DNA of 64,000 nucleotides from Paragorgia papillata (lineage: Eukaryota; Cnidaria; Anthozoa; Scleralcyonacea; Coralliidae), in contig JAWNZC010000473.1 in the NCBI GenBank assembly GCA_035771165.1, positions 4,755,001 to 4,819,000 of the forward strand, in the 5' to 3' direction. A program made the translations under genes and the position numbers. The stretch's first letter is position 1, and each line of letters begins with the position of its first letter. Under the pieces are notes generated by a model. That model searched no databases. It was not told the origin of the DNA and was given only the letters and a program-made list of their open reading frames with translations. Positions 48,085-59,338 of the stretch are shown in pieces.

Positions 48085-48487
48085 TTTAACACGTTCAATT
48101 CTAGATATTAATTCGACTGACTGCGGAGCCCATACTTGAGATGCATAACCCAGCTGTGAACGGACTAGAGAAAGGTAAAGTTTTCGTCGTATTGGAAAGG
48201 ACTTAATCTTCTTCGTAGATCTTCTGATATACCCCAGCAGTTTGTTGGATGTGCTGGTTTGCTGTGCCACTTGCTTAGACCAAGTCTGGTTGGCTGTCGT
48301 CCATAATCCCAGGTTACGTTCACAATCTGTATTCTCCAGCATGGTATCTTTTAATTGGTATGGATATTCAATTCTGGTAATTTTTCTAGTTATATGAATG
48401 GTTTTGCATTTAGATATGTTTAGATGGAGACCAGCTTTGGGGCCAGTGTGTTCTTTCATATGGCTTACATTAGATTATACCTTGTTC
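48085..48487 (-). pseudogene. Non-LTR retrotransposon RT fragment
   Basis: Minus-strand sequence reading GLHLNISKCKTIHITRK, ERNLGLWTTANQTWSKQV, NKLLGYIRRSTKKIKSF and LVRSQLGYASQVWAP up to RIERVKRR, where hAT-like element #2 interrupts. These motifs match the RT C-terminal (thumb) part of CR1/L2/Jockey-type elements. The 5' side is cut at 48488 by element D, whose 8-bp duplication CCTTGTTC is shared with 51364-51371. The remainder continues at 36133-36688 and 34479-34591. Confidence 0.75.
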
Positions 48488-49043
48488 CAGGGGCGGATCT
48501 AGGGGTAGTCAAATGAGTCACGCGACTAACGTAAAATTTCCACAGATAACTAATTAATTAATTAACAATTTAATTAATTAATTAACATCGAGAAATAGTC
48601 CAGTTATAATGTTGCATACAGCGACAACTCGGAGCAATTATGTAATTTACGTAATACATCTAAATCACATTGAAAAATAGTCCAGTTATGAAAATTCGTG
48701 CAGTGCCCAAGCCTTATGTAAAAAAGTCAAAACAGCGGTCATCGGCGTGAATTTCGCGTTATTTGGAACAAATCCTAGCCATTTGATTGGTCGGGATGCA
48801 TTTTGCATCATCTTCGCGGGGGTCTGCCTTATTTACGCAATATATGAGCTTTCTGATTGGGTGATTGAGAAAAAATCTCCGCTCTCATTGGCGCATATTT
48901 TTTGCCTTATGCGTTGCCTCATCGATTGCTTGATCTGACTCATTCGCTGCGTGGGGTATTTCGCATTATTCAGTAATACCAGTGAGTATTACTGTATTAC
49001 AGTCTTTCTGTTCGAAAATTGTCAAATTTATACGACTCGAGAA

Positions 49044-49279
49044 ATGTCTATTTTTGAAATTGTTCAGACCGCGTTTAAAGCTAACGATCTAGCATCTTTA
49101 GCAAAGGTAAACGTAGATCTGTTGAAGCGATTAGAAGCTTCAAATACAAGGTCTGTTGAAGACCTTTTGGCTACGATTCAAGATGGCAAATTCAGCCTCG
49201 CTAGAAATTTTGCATCGGAGTCCTATGTGCCAAGTGTTGCTCGTCAGCGAAATAAGACTAAGAAGTGTACAGCGATAAG
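49044..49279 (+). CDS. Candidate first exon in element D
   Basis: ATG at 49044 opens MSIFEIVQTAFKANDLASLA, followed by KVNVDLLKRLEASNTRSVED and ends at a strong donor (AAG before GTAAGG, 49280). The predicted peptide is helical and hydrophilic with no domain I recognise. Its start shares S-I-F-E/D, A-F/L-K, N-D/N with short ORFs in elements #1 and #3. The downstream exons, presumably once a transposase, are not found before the right end. Confidence 0.5.
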
Positions 49280-50676
49280 GTAAGGAGATTATATTTACGT
49301 TAGTTCATAAGTCATAGTTTTTGTTATCGAATATCGTTTTCATGGCTAGAAATCCAGGACACTCAGCGGCAGTGGCCTGTGGGCTCATATTTAGATGGTA
49401 ATATTAATTTGAAAATTCTGATGGCTAAATATCGATCATTTCGGCTATAAACAGAAGTCTATAGCAATAAATTAAAGTAGAGTTATTCGCTAAAATGTCT
49501 TATTGACCCATTTCTTACCCAAATATCAAATTACAAAAGGTTTAATCGTCTAGACAGGCCTGTACACTCATACTCACAAAAATTGCCGCATAAATTTCGG
49601 TTATTATTTCTGAACCACAGTCACATTTAATAATAATAACAGCGCTTAAGACCCTGGTAACCTAGCAACAGCTCCATAAGAAATGGCGGACAAGAACCCG
49701 AAATTATCGAGGAATGCATTGCTTCTTCACGCCGAGTTCAGTATTTATCTCGGCGCTTGATGGATTAAATTACAACGACTCGGCTGCAATAAATCGTACA
49801 TTTTAAGGTCTTTGGGAACCTATTAAACAACGAAAAAGTGGAACGAACAACTCCGCAAAACAAAGTAACGTTCATCCCGAGCAAATTCAGACGTTCGCAT
49901 CGTGGACAAACAACACAGAAGCAGCCAAAATTGGAGCTCCAAAATAAGTGATATAGCAGATTAATAGACTTTAAACAGCGAATAAGAGGTATGTTTGTGA
50001 GGGGCTCGGGAACCTATTTAGGACGCTCCAAACTTAATAGAAATTGTAGTGCTGAACGATTGTTCAATTTGATGAAGTTTTGGACGTTCGCATGTTGGAA
50101 TTTACAATAGTAAATAACCAAAAATGATTGTTCTTTATATTTCCTTAAGAAATCTATTGAAGGACGCCATATTGAATTAATTAAAAAGGGATTCAGTGCG
50201 CATGCTTTGCCGCCATGTTGTCCTCGATTTCTGGCCATGATTACATATATTATATATAAAGGCCAGCAAGAGTTGCGTATGAAATTCAGAAATTTGCATT
50301 ATGCGTATATTCTGCGGCCGGTCAAAAGGTTATTTACATTTAAACGTATGAGCCACTTATTAGTCTTGTATATATTAGTCTTGTATATATTAGTCTTATA
50401 TTTTCGACTGCTGTATATTGCTGTGTATTTGGCTATTTGCAAGCTCTGGTTGATGTTATTTTTAATATCGGCTAAGCCAATGCTGTTCATAACACCTGAA
50501 CACCGGACCACATGGTCTGGCATCATATAGACCATTTTGTTACATGTAACATGATCTGTGCAATTTTGAATTTGTGGCAAATAAGGCAAATTGATTGACT
50601 GAGACTAGTTGCCATTTCTTAAATGTTTTAATTTTGACAATTGGGTGGTCAATTGATTATTTTTTTAGCTTTATTT

Positions 50677-51078
50677 TTTTAGTTGTCATTATTTTATTTA
50701 TCTTTAATCACCTCCTTTAATCCCTGTATGCGTGTGTGTATATGTGCGTATATTGACTGGGATGATATGAAAATTGAGCAATTTCATGTCCATGAAATAA
50801 CCCATTTAGTCAACCTTTTCTAACCAAACTCCTGCTTCAAAGGCGAGTCTCTGGCAGTCTGGCGCCTTAAAACCAGTCTGCTCTTTGAAAGTTTAGTTGT
50901 CATTATTTTATTTATCTTTAATCACCTCCTTTAATCCCTGTATGCGTGTGTGTATATGTGCGTATATTGACTGGGATGATATGAAAATTGAGCAATTTCA
51001 TGTCCAAGAAATGTCCCATATAGTCAACCTTTTCTAACCAAACTCCTTCTAAAGGCGAGTTAAAACCAGTCTGCTCTT
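50677..51078. repeat. Tandem duplication of ~200 bp in element D
   Basis: Two direct copies, about 50677-50892 and 50893-51078, share GTTGTCATTATTTTATTTAT, CCTGTATGCGTGTGTGTATA and CAACCTTTTCTAACCAAACT. The second is shorter by a ~20-bp deletion. The ribozyme-like motif follows only the second copy. Confidence 0.85.
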
Positions 51079-51091
51079 TGTTCAGCCTTAT

Positions 51092-51201
51092 AAGGGCTGT
51101 CCATGTCAGAATTACCACTTTGCTCTATATGCTGAAAATATATTGCAATTTGTGTTTCCTAGGCATGCTGATGAGCCCTGATATGGGGCGAAACAGCTCT
51201 T
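51092..51201 (+). ncRNA. Candidate type III hammerhead ribozyme
   Basis: CTGATGA (51168-51174), stem II GCCC/GGGC and GAAA (51190-51193) form a full hammerhead core. With the upstream strand AAGGGCTGT (51092-51100), stem III pairs over 9 bp including one G-T. The triplet GTC ends at 51101, and stem I pairs CATGTC (51102-51107) with GGCATG (51162-51167), leaving a ~54-nt loop. This is an open-stem-III topology, unlike the type I ribozymes elsewhere in the window. Alternatively it is a decayed type I motif, in which case no good stem I partner is found downstream. Confidence 0.6.
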
Positions 51202-51371
51202 TCTAAAATCTAAATTTCTTCGAAATATTGTCCATCGCGAAATTAAATACCGTGAACGATCGTGTCACGGGGGGTGTGTCTTTTTATGATAAAAAAGGAC
51301 CACACCCAAAATACCATTTCAGAATTTTTGACTAACGTACAAAAATTTCTAGATCCGCCCCTGCCTTGTTC

Positions 51372-53562
51372 TTCGTTAAACGGCACGATGTCGGTTATGC
51401 CGGGTGACTTCTAAAAATCCACAAGAAACATGATATTTACAAGTCCAAAGGAGTACCCTTGTATTTCGTTAACAAAATTCGGTAGGAATTCGGTTTTTGA
51501 CGACCTACGAACTTAAGACAGCGACAGTGCTGTATATACTGTAGTCAGTCATTTTTATGACAAATTTTATATTTTACATCGATTCCACGTTAATTTTAGA
51601 TATTAATTTATTCATTAATATGATTGTGTGCACAAAGAAATCGGATTGGTTTTAACAGGACCGAGAGTTTTTAAGTCGCGCATTTTTCAAATAAGACGTA
51701 TTAACAAATATATATGGTTGGATCTCGGATCGCCGAGGGGAGCTCGGTTTCATGATGACTTGATCGTGACATTAAAATTAAAATGATCATCCCTTGAATT
51801 AATTACACAATCGTATCAAGCGCTAACTCATGCGTGGCTCACTCAAGTAATTCACACTTTGGCATTGTGAGCAAGCCGTAGCGCGAACTATTTTCTCCCC
51901 GCCAGACTAATTATTGTAAACAAACATTTAGATTCTCAGCTACAAAAATCTGGGGAAATATTCCCAGTGATTTAAAAACCCTTTCTGTTTCAAGGTAAAA
52001 AATATTAAGTCAACAAGTTTGTTCTGAATTTCATTCTCGTATTATACAATGTCTACTATTTTGTTACTTCGACCACGATCTTAATATTTCATCCTCTGCT
52101 GATCCCCAAACTTATTAATATGTAAATATAGGCAGTGATTAAACTCGAAAGCTTTATACTTTAATTACAGTCTCACATATGTATATTCTTTCATAAAATA
52201 TTTTGTTTTATATCTAACTCTGATTTATTTATGTATCACTATGTAAACTTTGTATTTTTCATTGTAAGTATTAAAAATAGTGTGAATACATTGAAATTAT
52301 CATAAATCGCCGCATGCCTACAAATTATTTGCGCGAAGATATTAATAAAAGAAAACCAAGGAACAACGCAGTCGAAAAGCATGTCGTCTCCGTGCCATTA
52401 TTAAATTAACCTGCAGTGATGCGCAATACACCAGACATTTAGTGCATCTAATATTCAATGAAGGCAACTCAACTTACGACATAATTTAGCACAACCATCC
52501 ATATTAAGACAAAAGCGAATTTTAGTTTTAGTTGTACTATTGGCAAAACTATTGTATCATTATTTTACCTCTCACTGTGTTCGGTCCGACCATTGATCGT
52601 TTATTCGAATTTACTGCACTTTATTAAATATTCTTTGCAAAGGGAGTTTTCATGAGGGACCATCTATGCATATAATGTCCAAATGAAGTGGCATTTATAT
52701 CGAAACCATCACTTACAAGTGCTACAACGAAGTTCTTCCGTACGCGTCTCGCTGCTCTAATGTTAAATCTTGCTTTTTATTGCTCAATTATGCAGGTTCA
52801 ACGTCACGTGACCTTGAATTTGGCGAACAATAACATAAATCTTAGTCACGCCCACTTTCACAGCCCTCTCCCTTTCCGGTGGCTATGCCTGTCCTTATAC
52901 CGGTAGATCTTCACGTAATTAAACATAATTTTTGAGCTAAAAATACATAAAAAGTGTTACTTTTACCAAGATTAATGCGAACTTAATGCGTACCACCAAA
53001 CAGCACTCACTAAGCTGATAGTGCGTGCATGTATGATCCAGAAGATCAAATTTAATAATGTGACAGAGATCAACACGCCTCAAGTACAGTACACCCACGG
53101 ATCTAACCACAACGCATTCACAACACTACGCTCTAAACGTCGCTACGATACTTTATTCTTTACTACATTGTATTTTAACACGTTGATCTCGGATAGAACC
53201 CTATATAGCCCTTACCGGATATCAATAGATCTATTTGTTATATGGCTGGGTATGATTTCCGGTCCGTACGCAAAACGACGCACGCTGATTGGTTCCCGAG
53301 AGGTCGGTATTTTACAATATTGACCTCCGGTCTGTGTCCGGGACAATACGCTTTTTTGTCAGCCCTGCAAGTTTTGCCGAGAACATTTCTGAGTTGATTT
53401 GAATACAAATAAAAGAGAACTGGTTATCTTTATTCAAATATTCTGGACAATAAAATGTGTTGGAACATTACTGCTGGTTTTCTTTAAAGCTGTTTATCTA
53501 AAAACATGACAAATAAAAGCCGAACTGGTGTAAACAAGAAGGCCAAGAGCGACATGAAAAAG
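51372..53562. other. Intronic spacer, nothing recognised
   Basis: AT-rich. The first ~100 bp are probably the 5' remainder of the non-LTR element. Open frames at 52688-52906 and 53021-53323 carry no motif I recognise. Confidence 0.4.
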
Positions 53563-53760
53563 TTAACAGGTAAGGTAAACAGCATACTCCCAAGACGAAA
53601 ACAACCCTCCAAGCTTAAAAATAAAGTGAACCAATAGCCATATAATAAATTCCTTATTAACCTCGTTTGCTCGGTCTATACGGAAAGTATTTGTCCTCGA
53701 TTTTATCGCACAAACCTCGCTCCAATTCGTCGCTCGGTCTGTACGCGCAATCTCGTACCC
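53563..53760 (+). repeat. Dispersed repeat, copy 1
   Basis: Matches the complement of 59700-59935 in blocks, including ACAGGTAAGGTAA, GCATACTCCCAAGACGAAAA, CCAATAGCC and CTCGTTTGCTCG-CTGTACG. The GCTCGGTCTGTACG-type motifs are internally palindromic. It is joined directly to the next element. Confidence 0.7.
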
Positions 53761-54526
53761 AGAGCCTGCGATCCTTTTGGTCAATACCAAAGAACAGAGG
53801 CTCTGGGGAACCCCGATGAAACTTGTCATCTGATTGGTTAGTTAATTAAAAACAGTAAAATTTCAAATGATGTACACGTTGCTAACTTGTTTACCCGATT
53901 TCTCGACGTTCTGTAACACATAATTATACACGACAGACCCAAAATACAATTAATCACATGAAATAATTAAAAACAGCAAAAATCCCAACAATGTACAAGT
54001 TAAACTGACTATTATTATTGTCGTTTCGTCGCCAAACAAACATCCATCGTCTGACTCGTCTCGTAATTATTCGCAGTTAATCATCGTCTCAGAACTTAAA
54101 AATTATATTAGAGAATACAAGGTCGATGTAGTTTATCCAAAATTCCTAACAGAAAGTACAATTCCTTACCTGAGCGGCTGAGCCGATCACTGCCGAGTGC
54201 CGACGGCGAGGCGGACGTATAAAACACTCTCGTCAAATCGTCCAGTTGACGATTTAGAGAAAAGCTAAAAAGACCATTTGTCGCAACGCTTTGTCAAGAG
54301 CTCTGTAAAACATACTGGGCCATTCTTTATCGGTAAACAAATATTTCCCCTGGTCTTCGAACAAGCTAAAGATCGTCCATGACAGTGACAAATTATAGGG
54401 ACCTGGTAACCAGAGGCCTGGGAACAAAAACCCAATTTGGGGGGGCGGGGGGGGGGGGGTTCATCGGAGTTTCCCAGTGCCTCGTTCCTTGGCACTGAAG
54501 GATCGCAGGCTCTGGGTACGAGATTG
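53749..54526. mobile_element. Non-autonomous element with ~65-bp TIRs
   Basis: Left end CAATCTCGTACCCAGAGCCT and right end the exact complement; similarity extends about 65 bp inward with ~75% identity (GATCCTT, CCGATGAA and related blocks). No ORF of note. A G-rich run (54436-54461) lies near the right arm. The target duplication is unclear (TACGCG appears close to both ends). Confidence 0.75.
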
Positions 54527-54534
54527 TGCTACGC

Positions 54535-54608
54535 GGTCAACGCCGGAGATGGTCGAGGGATCACCATTTAAGCCCCATTCCTTCGCTCGACCATCTCCGG
54601 CGTTGACC
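54535..54608. repeat. Perfect 23-bp hairpin beside a tRNA A-box
   Basis: GGTCAACGCCGGAGATGGTC starts a 23-nt arm (54535-54557) that pairs perfectly with 54586-54608 across a 28-nt loop. Immediately after comes ATAGCTCAGTTGGTAGTA, a tRNA A-box-like stretch without a B box. Probably the facing remains of a tRNA-derived SINE. Confidence 0.7.
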
Positions 54609-55113
54609 ACATAGCTCAGTTGGTAGTATAAAATAATACTATAAGCACGGGTTGCGTGTGTTGTATGGCGCTGCTTCTTATCACTGTAGGCCAAAAGTTA
54701 AGTCCCCTTAACTTAAGACGCGTCGGGAATGACCCCTCCCTTATAGAGTTTGGAACTCATGTGAGTAAAGTTCGAGATGATCTCTCCTGTGCTTCGAGGG
54801 TTTTCCGCCAGTTTCTCCAGCCTTCTTCCGTAAAATTAGCACCTTCATCTTAGCTGTGATCTGTAGATTGGACTGCGCCGTATGGCGGCTGCCTAGGGCG
54901 CCTTTGATATGCCTTGGATACGGCCACGTTGATCTGCGTTCTTCAGCTGCAAGTAAGAATGATTAGCCCCAGTCCTTCCTTGTTTTAAAGAACGCGGGCA
55001 CGCACAGCGACCGAAACCAATTTTTGAGGCCTGGAATTACAAAAAAAAACAAAACTTTTTCATTACAGCTCTCGAACTGGTTTAATGTTTTTATGTTTTG
55101 ATTTCATATTTAG

Positions 55114-56285
55114 GTGAACCTGATCATGTAAACCAAGTGACAGAGGTATGGTACTCTATACAGTTGAACGACGAAACATACCAGTCCTTGTGCTTGTTCC
55201 TTCGCGAGCTTTCGGAAATGCGGAGCTCCGAGCAGCTGAAGCTGAAAACCAACGGGTTACTGTCCATTGACGATAAGCACCTGAATGAGATGAGACGTGT
55301 TTGGAAAACCTGGCTTGACTTGCCCGTATTAAGATCAAAGTGGATCAGCGAACAGCGGAAAGAAGCCTTTGAGAGAAGTTTAGGCAGCCAGTATGGAATA
55401 TTCAGTTACTATTTGTCCATACCGTCCGAGCATGTTAAGTCGGCAAAAAAGTGGATGGAGGATGGCGTTTTCGTTGAAACAAGAGCTTCATTGGTTGCTG
55501 AGAACCCAACTTTGACAGGATGCCCCAAGTGTATGACCGGAATGCAGTACTCATTCTGTTTTGACTCCTCAATACTTCCATTTTCCGGCTGGGACTATCT
55601 CGAGGTAAAGAAATTCAAGCATTGCAATTCAATGGTCAAAATGTACACGGCTTACGTAAACGAAATTCTTCGACGGTCCAAGGAAACCCTGAGCAGTGAT
55701 CGCGTCAGTTTTAAAGCAGTCCTAGCAAACTGCATGGACATAAGCCAGCACTTGGGTTCAGAAGAAAAATATGATCGCATTCTAACCACTAATTTATTCG
55801 ATTTTATCGCACTCCCACACTTGCTGGAATTGTGTTCAAAACTACTAAACTATTCCAACCGAAAAGCTACCATTGTCACCGAGACACAAAACTGGATACG
55901 AAGATTTTACCCAGAAGCGGCCGTTGAGGCTGTTCATCTAGTTCCCACGTCTGAAATGCGCAACCGCGTAATAAAAGATACTGGAAGTAGCTCACTTCTT
56001 AAAGACGGAAGTTTTATGTCTTACGTAGATTACCACGACAACTCCAAGCACTTCATTGAATATCTTCGAGCAACCTTTTATGCTATTCCCAACAGTTTGA
56101 CAACATCACCTCAATCGACTCGCTTGCCGTCACTTAAAGAACTCGGAAATACGTTTCAATTGAAACTTCGCGATTTTTTGAGAAATGAAAACCGGATTGC
56201 TTATTTCAAGTTGGCGTTGAACTTTCGCCGACCGAGCATGCTTGCCGGTCACGAAAGAGTGCTTGAATGGATCCCCATGAAATAG
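55114..56285 (+). CDS. MYND/DUF4470 gene copy B, exon 2
   Basis: Uninterrupted coding exon. The acceptor TTTAG at 55109-55113 is followed by GTGAACCTGATCATG. In phase 1 it gives G-EPDHVNQVTEVWYS, exactly as in copies A and C. It encodes 390 residues ending LEWIPMK with TAG at 56283-56285. Features include ILPFSGWDYLEVKKFKHC, MRNRVIKDTGSSSLLKDG and NRIAYFKLALNFRRPSML; it is soluble, with no signal peptide or membrane segment. Exon 1 (32878-33466) joins in phase to give 586 aa. It is the only family exon 2 here without frameshift or nonsense, so copy B is the likely functional gene. I do not assign a biochemical activity. Confidence 0.87.
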
Positions 56286-56751
56286 CAGAATTTTGGAGGA
56301 CATTTTGATTAACAAACCATTTTAGCGGCAAAATACATGTCGATAAATCTAATCTTTTGATACGTATAGCAACTATAAACAGTAACACACTATGTAGTGT
56401 AGTAGTAATGGTCAAACTTCACGCGAAATTGAAAGCAAACGAAGCAATAACAAAAAAGCTGCAGTCAGTTTTGCGCATACCCAATGACATTTCAGTGATC
56501 TGTCTTCAGGTTGCTTTCTTCTTTAAATTTTTTTCCACTTCAAAAAAATAAAATACCTTAAGTGGATATTAATTAAAAAATATATAAAAAGCTAATTAGT
56601 ACTTTTAGCGTTGGTTTTGAGTTATTTAGAACGTTTCTACCTTGTTTGTTAATAGCAATAATAATTTTGTACTATTTCCTATATTCCATCATTATCTCTA
56701 GCATGTGTATATTTAAATTTGCTGTGTCGTGATATACTGTTATTTCTAGGG
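56286..56751 (+). other. 3' flank of copy B
   Basis: The first 300 bp differ from the flanks of A and C. 56590-56710 then matches the complement of about 27660-27770 (AACGTTTCTA, TTAATAG, ACTATTTCCTATATT and similar), the shared 3' flank of the family. Confidence 0.55.
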
Positions 56752-57010
56752 AGTTATTTTAACTCCATAAATGGAGTTAAAAAAAAAGGTTCAAAACGCA
56801 CCAGTTTTTCAGAGTTATTTTAACTCCCCCAATTTTAACTCCATAGACGGAGTTAAAATAACTCCAATATTTGGATTCATTTTAACTCCAAATATGGAGT
56901 TATAATAACTCTGTTGAAGGAGTTATTTTAACTCTTTGAAGGGAGTTAAATTCACTCTTGTTTTGGAGTTATTTTAACTCCTTAAAGTTAAAGTTATTTT
57001 AACTCCTTAA
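56752..57010. repeat. Cluster of GGAGTTA/TAACTCC palindromes
   Basis: About 260 bp with over ten copies of the half-site GGAGTTA or TAACTCC, several joined as the 17-bp palindrome GGAGTTATTTTAACTCC and others around short spacers. It can fold as many alternative hairpins. It lacks a constant tandem period, so it is a palindrome cluster and not a simple minisatellite. Confidence 0.85.
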
Positions 57011-57124
57011 GTTTCAAATCCTTAAGTTAAATATTTGTTGACATGCTTTCAAAAAACCCCAACTATATACAGATGTACATGCTAAAGATAAAAATATTCT
57101 ACAGTATATAACTAATAAATAAAT

Positions 57125-57248
57125 GTTATTAAAATAAATTTACAGTACAACCATGCATGTAATGACAAAGTAAAAGACTTTTCATCACATGAGCAAAATA
57201 AAAGACTTTTCATCACATCAGGTTGTACAGTAAATTTATTTTAATAAC
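57125..57248. mobile_element. 124-bp MITE with perfect 28-bp TIRs
   Basis: GTTATTAAAATAAATTTACA starts the 28-bp arm 57125-57152, whose exact complement is 57221-57248. Between them a 21-23-bp sequence (AAAAGACTTTTCATCACAT) is directly repeated twice. Perfect arms imply recent activity or conversion. Confidence 0.75.
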
Positions 57249-57299
57249 TATAAACATCACCATGCAAAGTTTCGAATCACTTAATATAACTAATAATGT

Positions 57300-57485
57300 C
57301 TAAGCTAAATCTTTGAGAAGTTTATTAACCGAAACTCTCTTCCTTGCTTCCACAGTATTGTTCATCAATGTTGCCTCCAAAAAGATGAAAAAGTTTTTCC
57401 CACTGGCAGGGTACTGCACGTTAAAAATATAATAGATACCAACAAGAAGTGACAATGCAGTTGTCAGACCAATATTGTTCAACAT
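57300..57485 (-). pseudogene. C-terminal fragment of an unidentified protein
   Basis: A 61-codon minus frame containing LLVGIYYIFNVQYPASGKN and VSVNKLLKDLA. It looks like the tail of a larger helical protein rather than a complete gene. Penelope copy 4 begins at its upstream edge (about 57479), which probably truncated it. I have a weak impression of similarity to tails of uncharacterised cnidarian proteins but cannot name the family. Confidence 0.35.
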
Positions 57486-59338
57486 TTATTTCGCTCAAAG
57501 ATCATAAGGATAATTTCGAAAACAACCCAACATGCCGATTAATTAATCCTGCTAAAAGTGAGTTCGGAAAGCTCAGCAAAGTAATTCTTGATAAAATCAA
57601 CTCTAAGTTAAGCAACATTTTGAACGTAAATCAATGGAGAAACACACAAGAAGTAATCGAATGGTTTGGCAACATTGAAGAGAAAAACAGACATACCTTC
57701 ATTTCGTTTGACATTGTTAATTTCTACCCTTCAATTTCAGAAGACCTTCTGGACCAAGCATTATCTTGGGCCAGAAATTTGGCTATCATTACCGAAAGTG
57801 ACATTTCAATAATAAAACACGCTAGAAAATCGCTCCTTTTCAACAACGAAAAACCGTGAATAAAAAAAGACAGCAACAGTTTATTTGATGTTACCATGTG
57901 TAGCTATGACGGCGCTGAAGTATGCGAACTAGTAGGCCTTTTCATTCTAAACGACCTAGGGAAAAAGTTTGGCAACCAAAATATTGGCCTATATAGAGAC
58001 GACGGATTGGCAGTACTAAAAAATAAGACCGCACGATTGGCAAACAAAACAAGAAAAGATCTCCACAAACGTTTCGAACAGTTTGGCTTAAAAATCACGG
58101 CAGAAGCAAATTTAACTTCAGTAAACTTTTTAGACGTTACTTTCGACCTAAGCAATGGAAAATACAAACCTTTTCGAAAGCCCAATGACGATCCATTATA
58201 CATAAACAAGCAATCAAACCACCCACCAAGCATTTTAAGACAGCTACCTACATCAATCAACAAGCGCATTTCCCTCCTCTCGTCTGACGAGCAGACATTC
58301 CATGAAACCGCACCAATTTACCAAGATGCATTAAGGCGCAGCAATTTCAACCATGAGCTAAACTACACACAAGAAACACCACAGCAAACACGCAGAAATA
58401 GACACCGCAATATCATCTGGTTCAACCCTCCATTTAACAAAAATGTCAAAACAAACATAGGACGCAATTTTCTTAGCCTTATTGACAAGCACTTTCCAAC
58501 AGGACACAAGCTTCACAAACTTTTTAACAGAAACACAGTCAAGATTAGCTATAGTTGCATGAACAACGTCAAGTCCATTATCACGAAACATAATTCACGC
58601 ACAATCAGGAAAAGCAAGCCACGAAGCATAGTTACAAGCAGTTGCAATTGCAGGATTAAGGACAATTGCCCCCTACGTGGGCAATGCATGACAAACAACA
58701 TAGTATACAAGGCATCTATTTCCATAAGCAACACGAACATCACTAAGCAATACATTGGCATGACAGCAAGTACATTTAAAGAGCGATATCGTAACCATAC
58801 TAAATCTTTCCAGAATAAAAAGTATTCAAATGAGACGGAACTTTCGAAATACATTTGGAATCTAAAAGAAAAAAAACAAAGTTTCGACATAACCTGGTCT
58901 ATACTAAAACACTCAATTTCCTACACGGGAGGATCAAAAAGATGCAATTTATGTTTGGACGAAAAACTTTTCATCATGAAGGCAGACAAACAACTCTTAC
59001 TAAACAAAAGATCAGAAATAGTTTCGACGTGTCCGCACAAAAATAGATTTCGGATCAACAACCTAAACAATCAAAGGAATGCGCGCAACGTTTCGACGCC
59101 CACACCCACGCTCCAAATGAATCCGCCGGACGTTTCGACGCCCACACCCACGCCCCAACTAATGCATTTAAGCAGCCCACTAACCGATATTTTTCAGTCG
59201 CCTGATGATCCCGTTTAGGGTGAAACCTCTGGTAGCGAAGACTTTAAGGTAAAACTATACTTTATACTTTGTATTTTGCTCTATCTATATATGGTATTGA
59301 GCACTCTCTAACATTTCGTGAACCATAACTCACTTATA
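57479..59338 (+). pseudogene. Penelope copy 4, 5'-truncated, one nonsense codon
   Basis: Starts at ACATTTATTTCGCTCAAAG, corresponding to residue ~177 (TFISLKDHKDNFENN), and covers motif A (FDIVNFYPSI), YRDD, the Cys cluster, GIY-YIG and the VSTPTPT repeats to SPDDPV. A TGG to TGA change at 57857-57859 (NNEKP-stop-IKKDS) splits the RT domain into frames 57449-57859 and 57896-59218. Scattered substitutions (MGSYDG to MCSYDG, several K/R changes) make it older than copies 1-3. It ends at a (TA)n tract. Confidence 0.88.
59198..59238 (+). ncRNA. Penelope hammerhead ribozyme, copy 4
   Basis: Unchanged from copies 1-3 in an otherwise diverged element: CTGATGA 59202-59208, GAAA 59222-59225, stem III ACC/GGT, GTA ending at 59234, stem I TCGC/GCGA. 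Confidence 0.82.

Larger units (their letters stand above)
48488..51363. mobile_element. hAT-like element D (8-bp TSD)
   Basis: Ends CAGGGGCGGATCTAGGGG and AGATCCGCCCCTG with a perfect 8-bp duplication CCTTGTTC (48480-48487, 51364-51371), the classical hAT target length. It shares terminal sequence and the small N-terminal ORF module with the 5-bp-TSD elements but little else. Inside are a candidate first exon (49044-49279), a ~212-bp tandem duplication (50677-51078) and a candidate hammerhead ribozyme (51092-51201). No transposase core is visible, so it is non-autonomous. Confidence 0.85.
33467..55113 (+). other. Intron 1 of copy B, transposon nest
   Basis: Donor GTTAGT at 33467 and acceptor TTTAG at 55109-55113; both match the copy A intron, which is only ~860 bp. 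Nearly all the extra length is explained by nested mobile elements between 34.4 and 51.4 kb and MITEs at 53.5-54.6 kb. 33467-34478 shows no gene apart from a short unassigned frame at 33692-33874. Confidence 0.7.

Noticed and set aside
54436..54461. G-quadruplex candidate
   Set aside because: A single run of G with one C; likely mononucleotide slippage next to a transposon arm, with no four-tract pattern.
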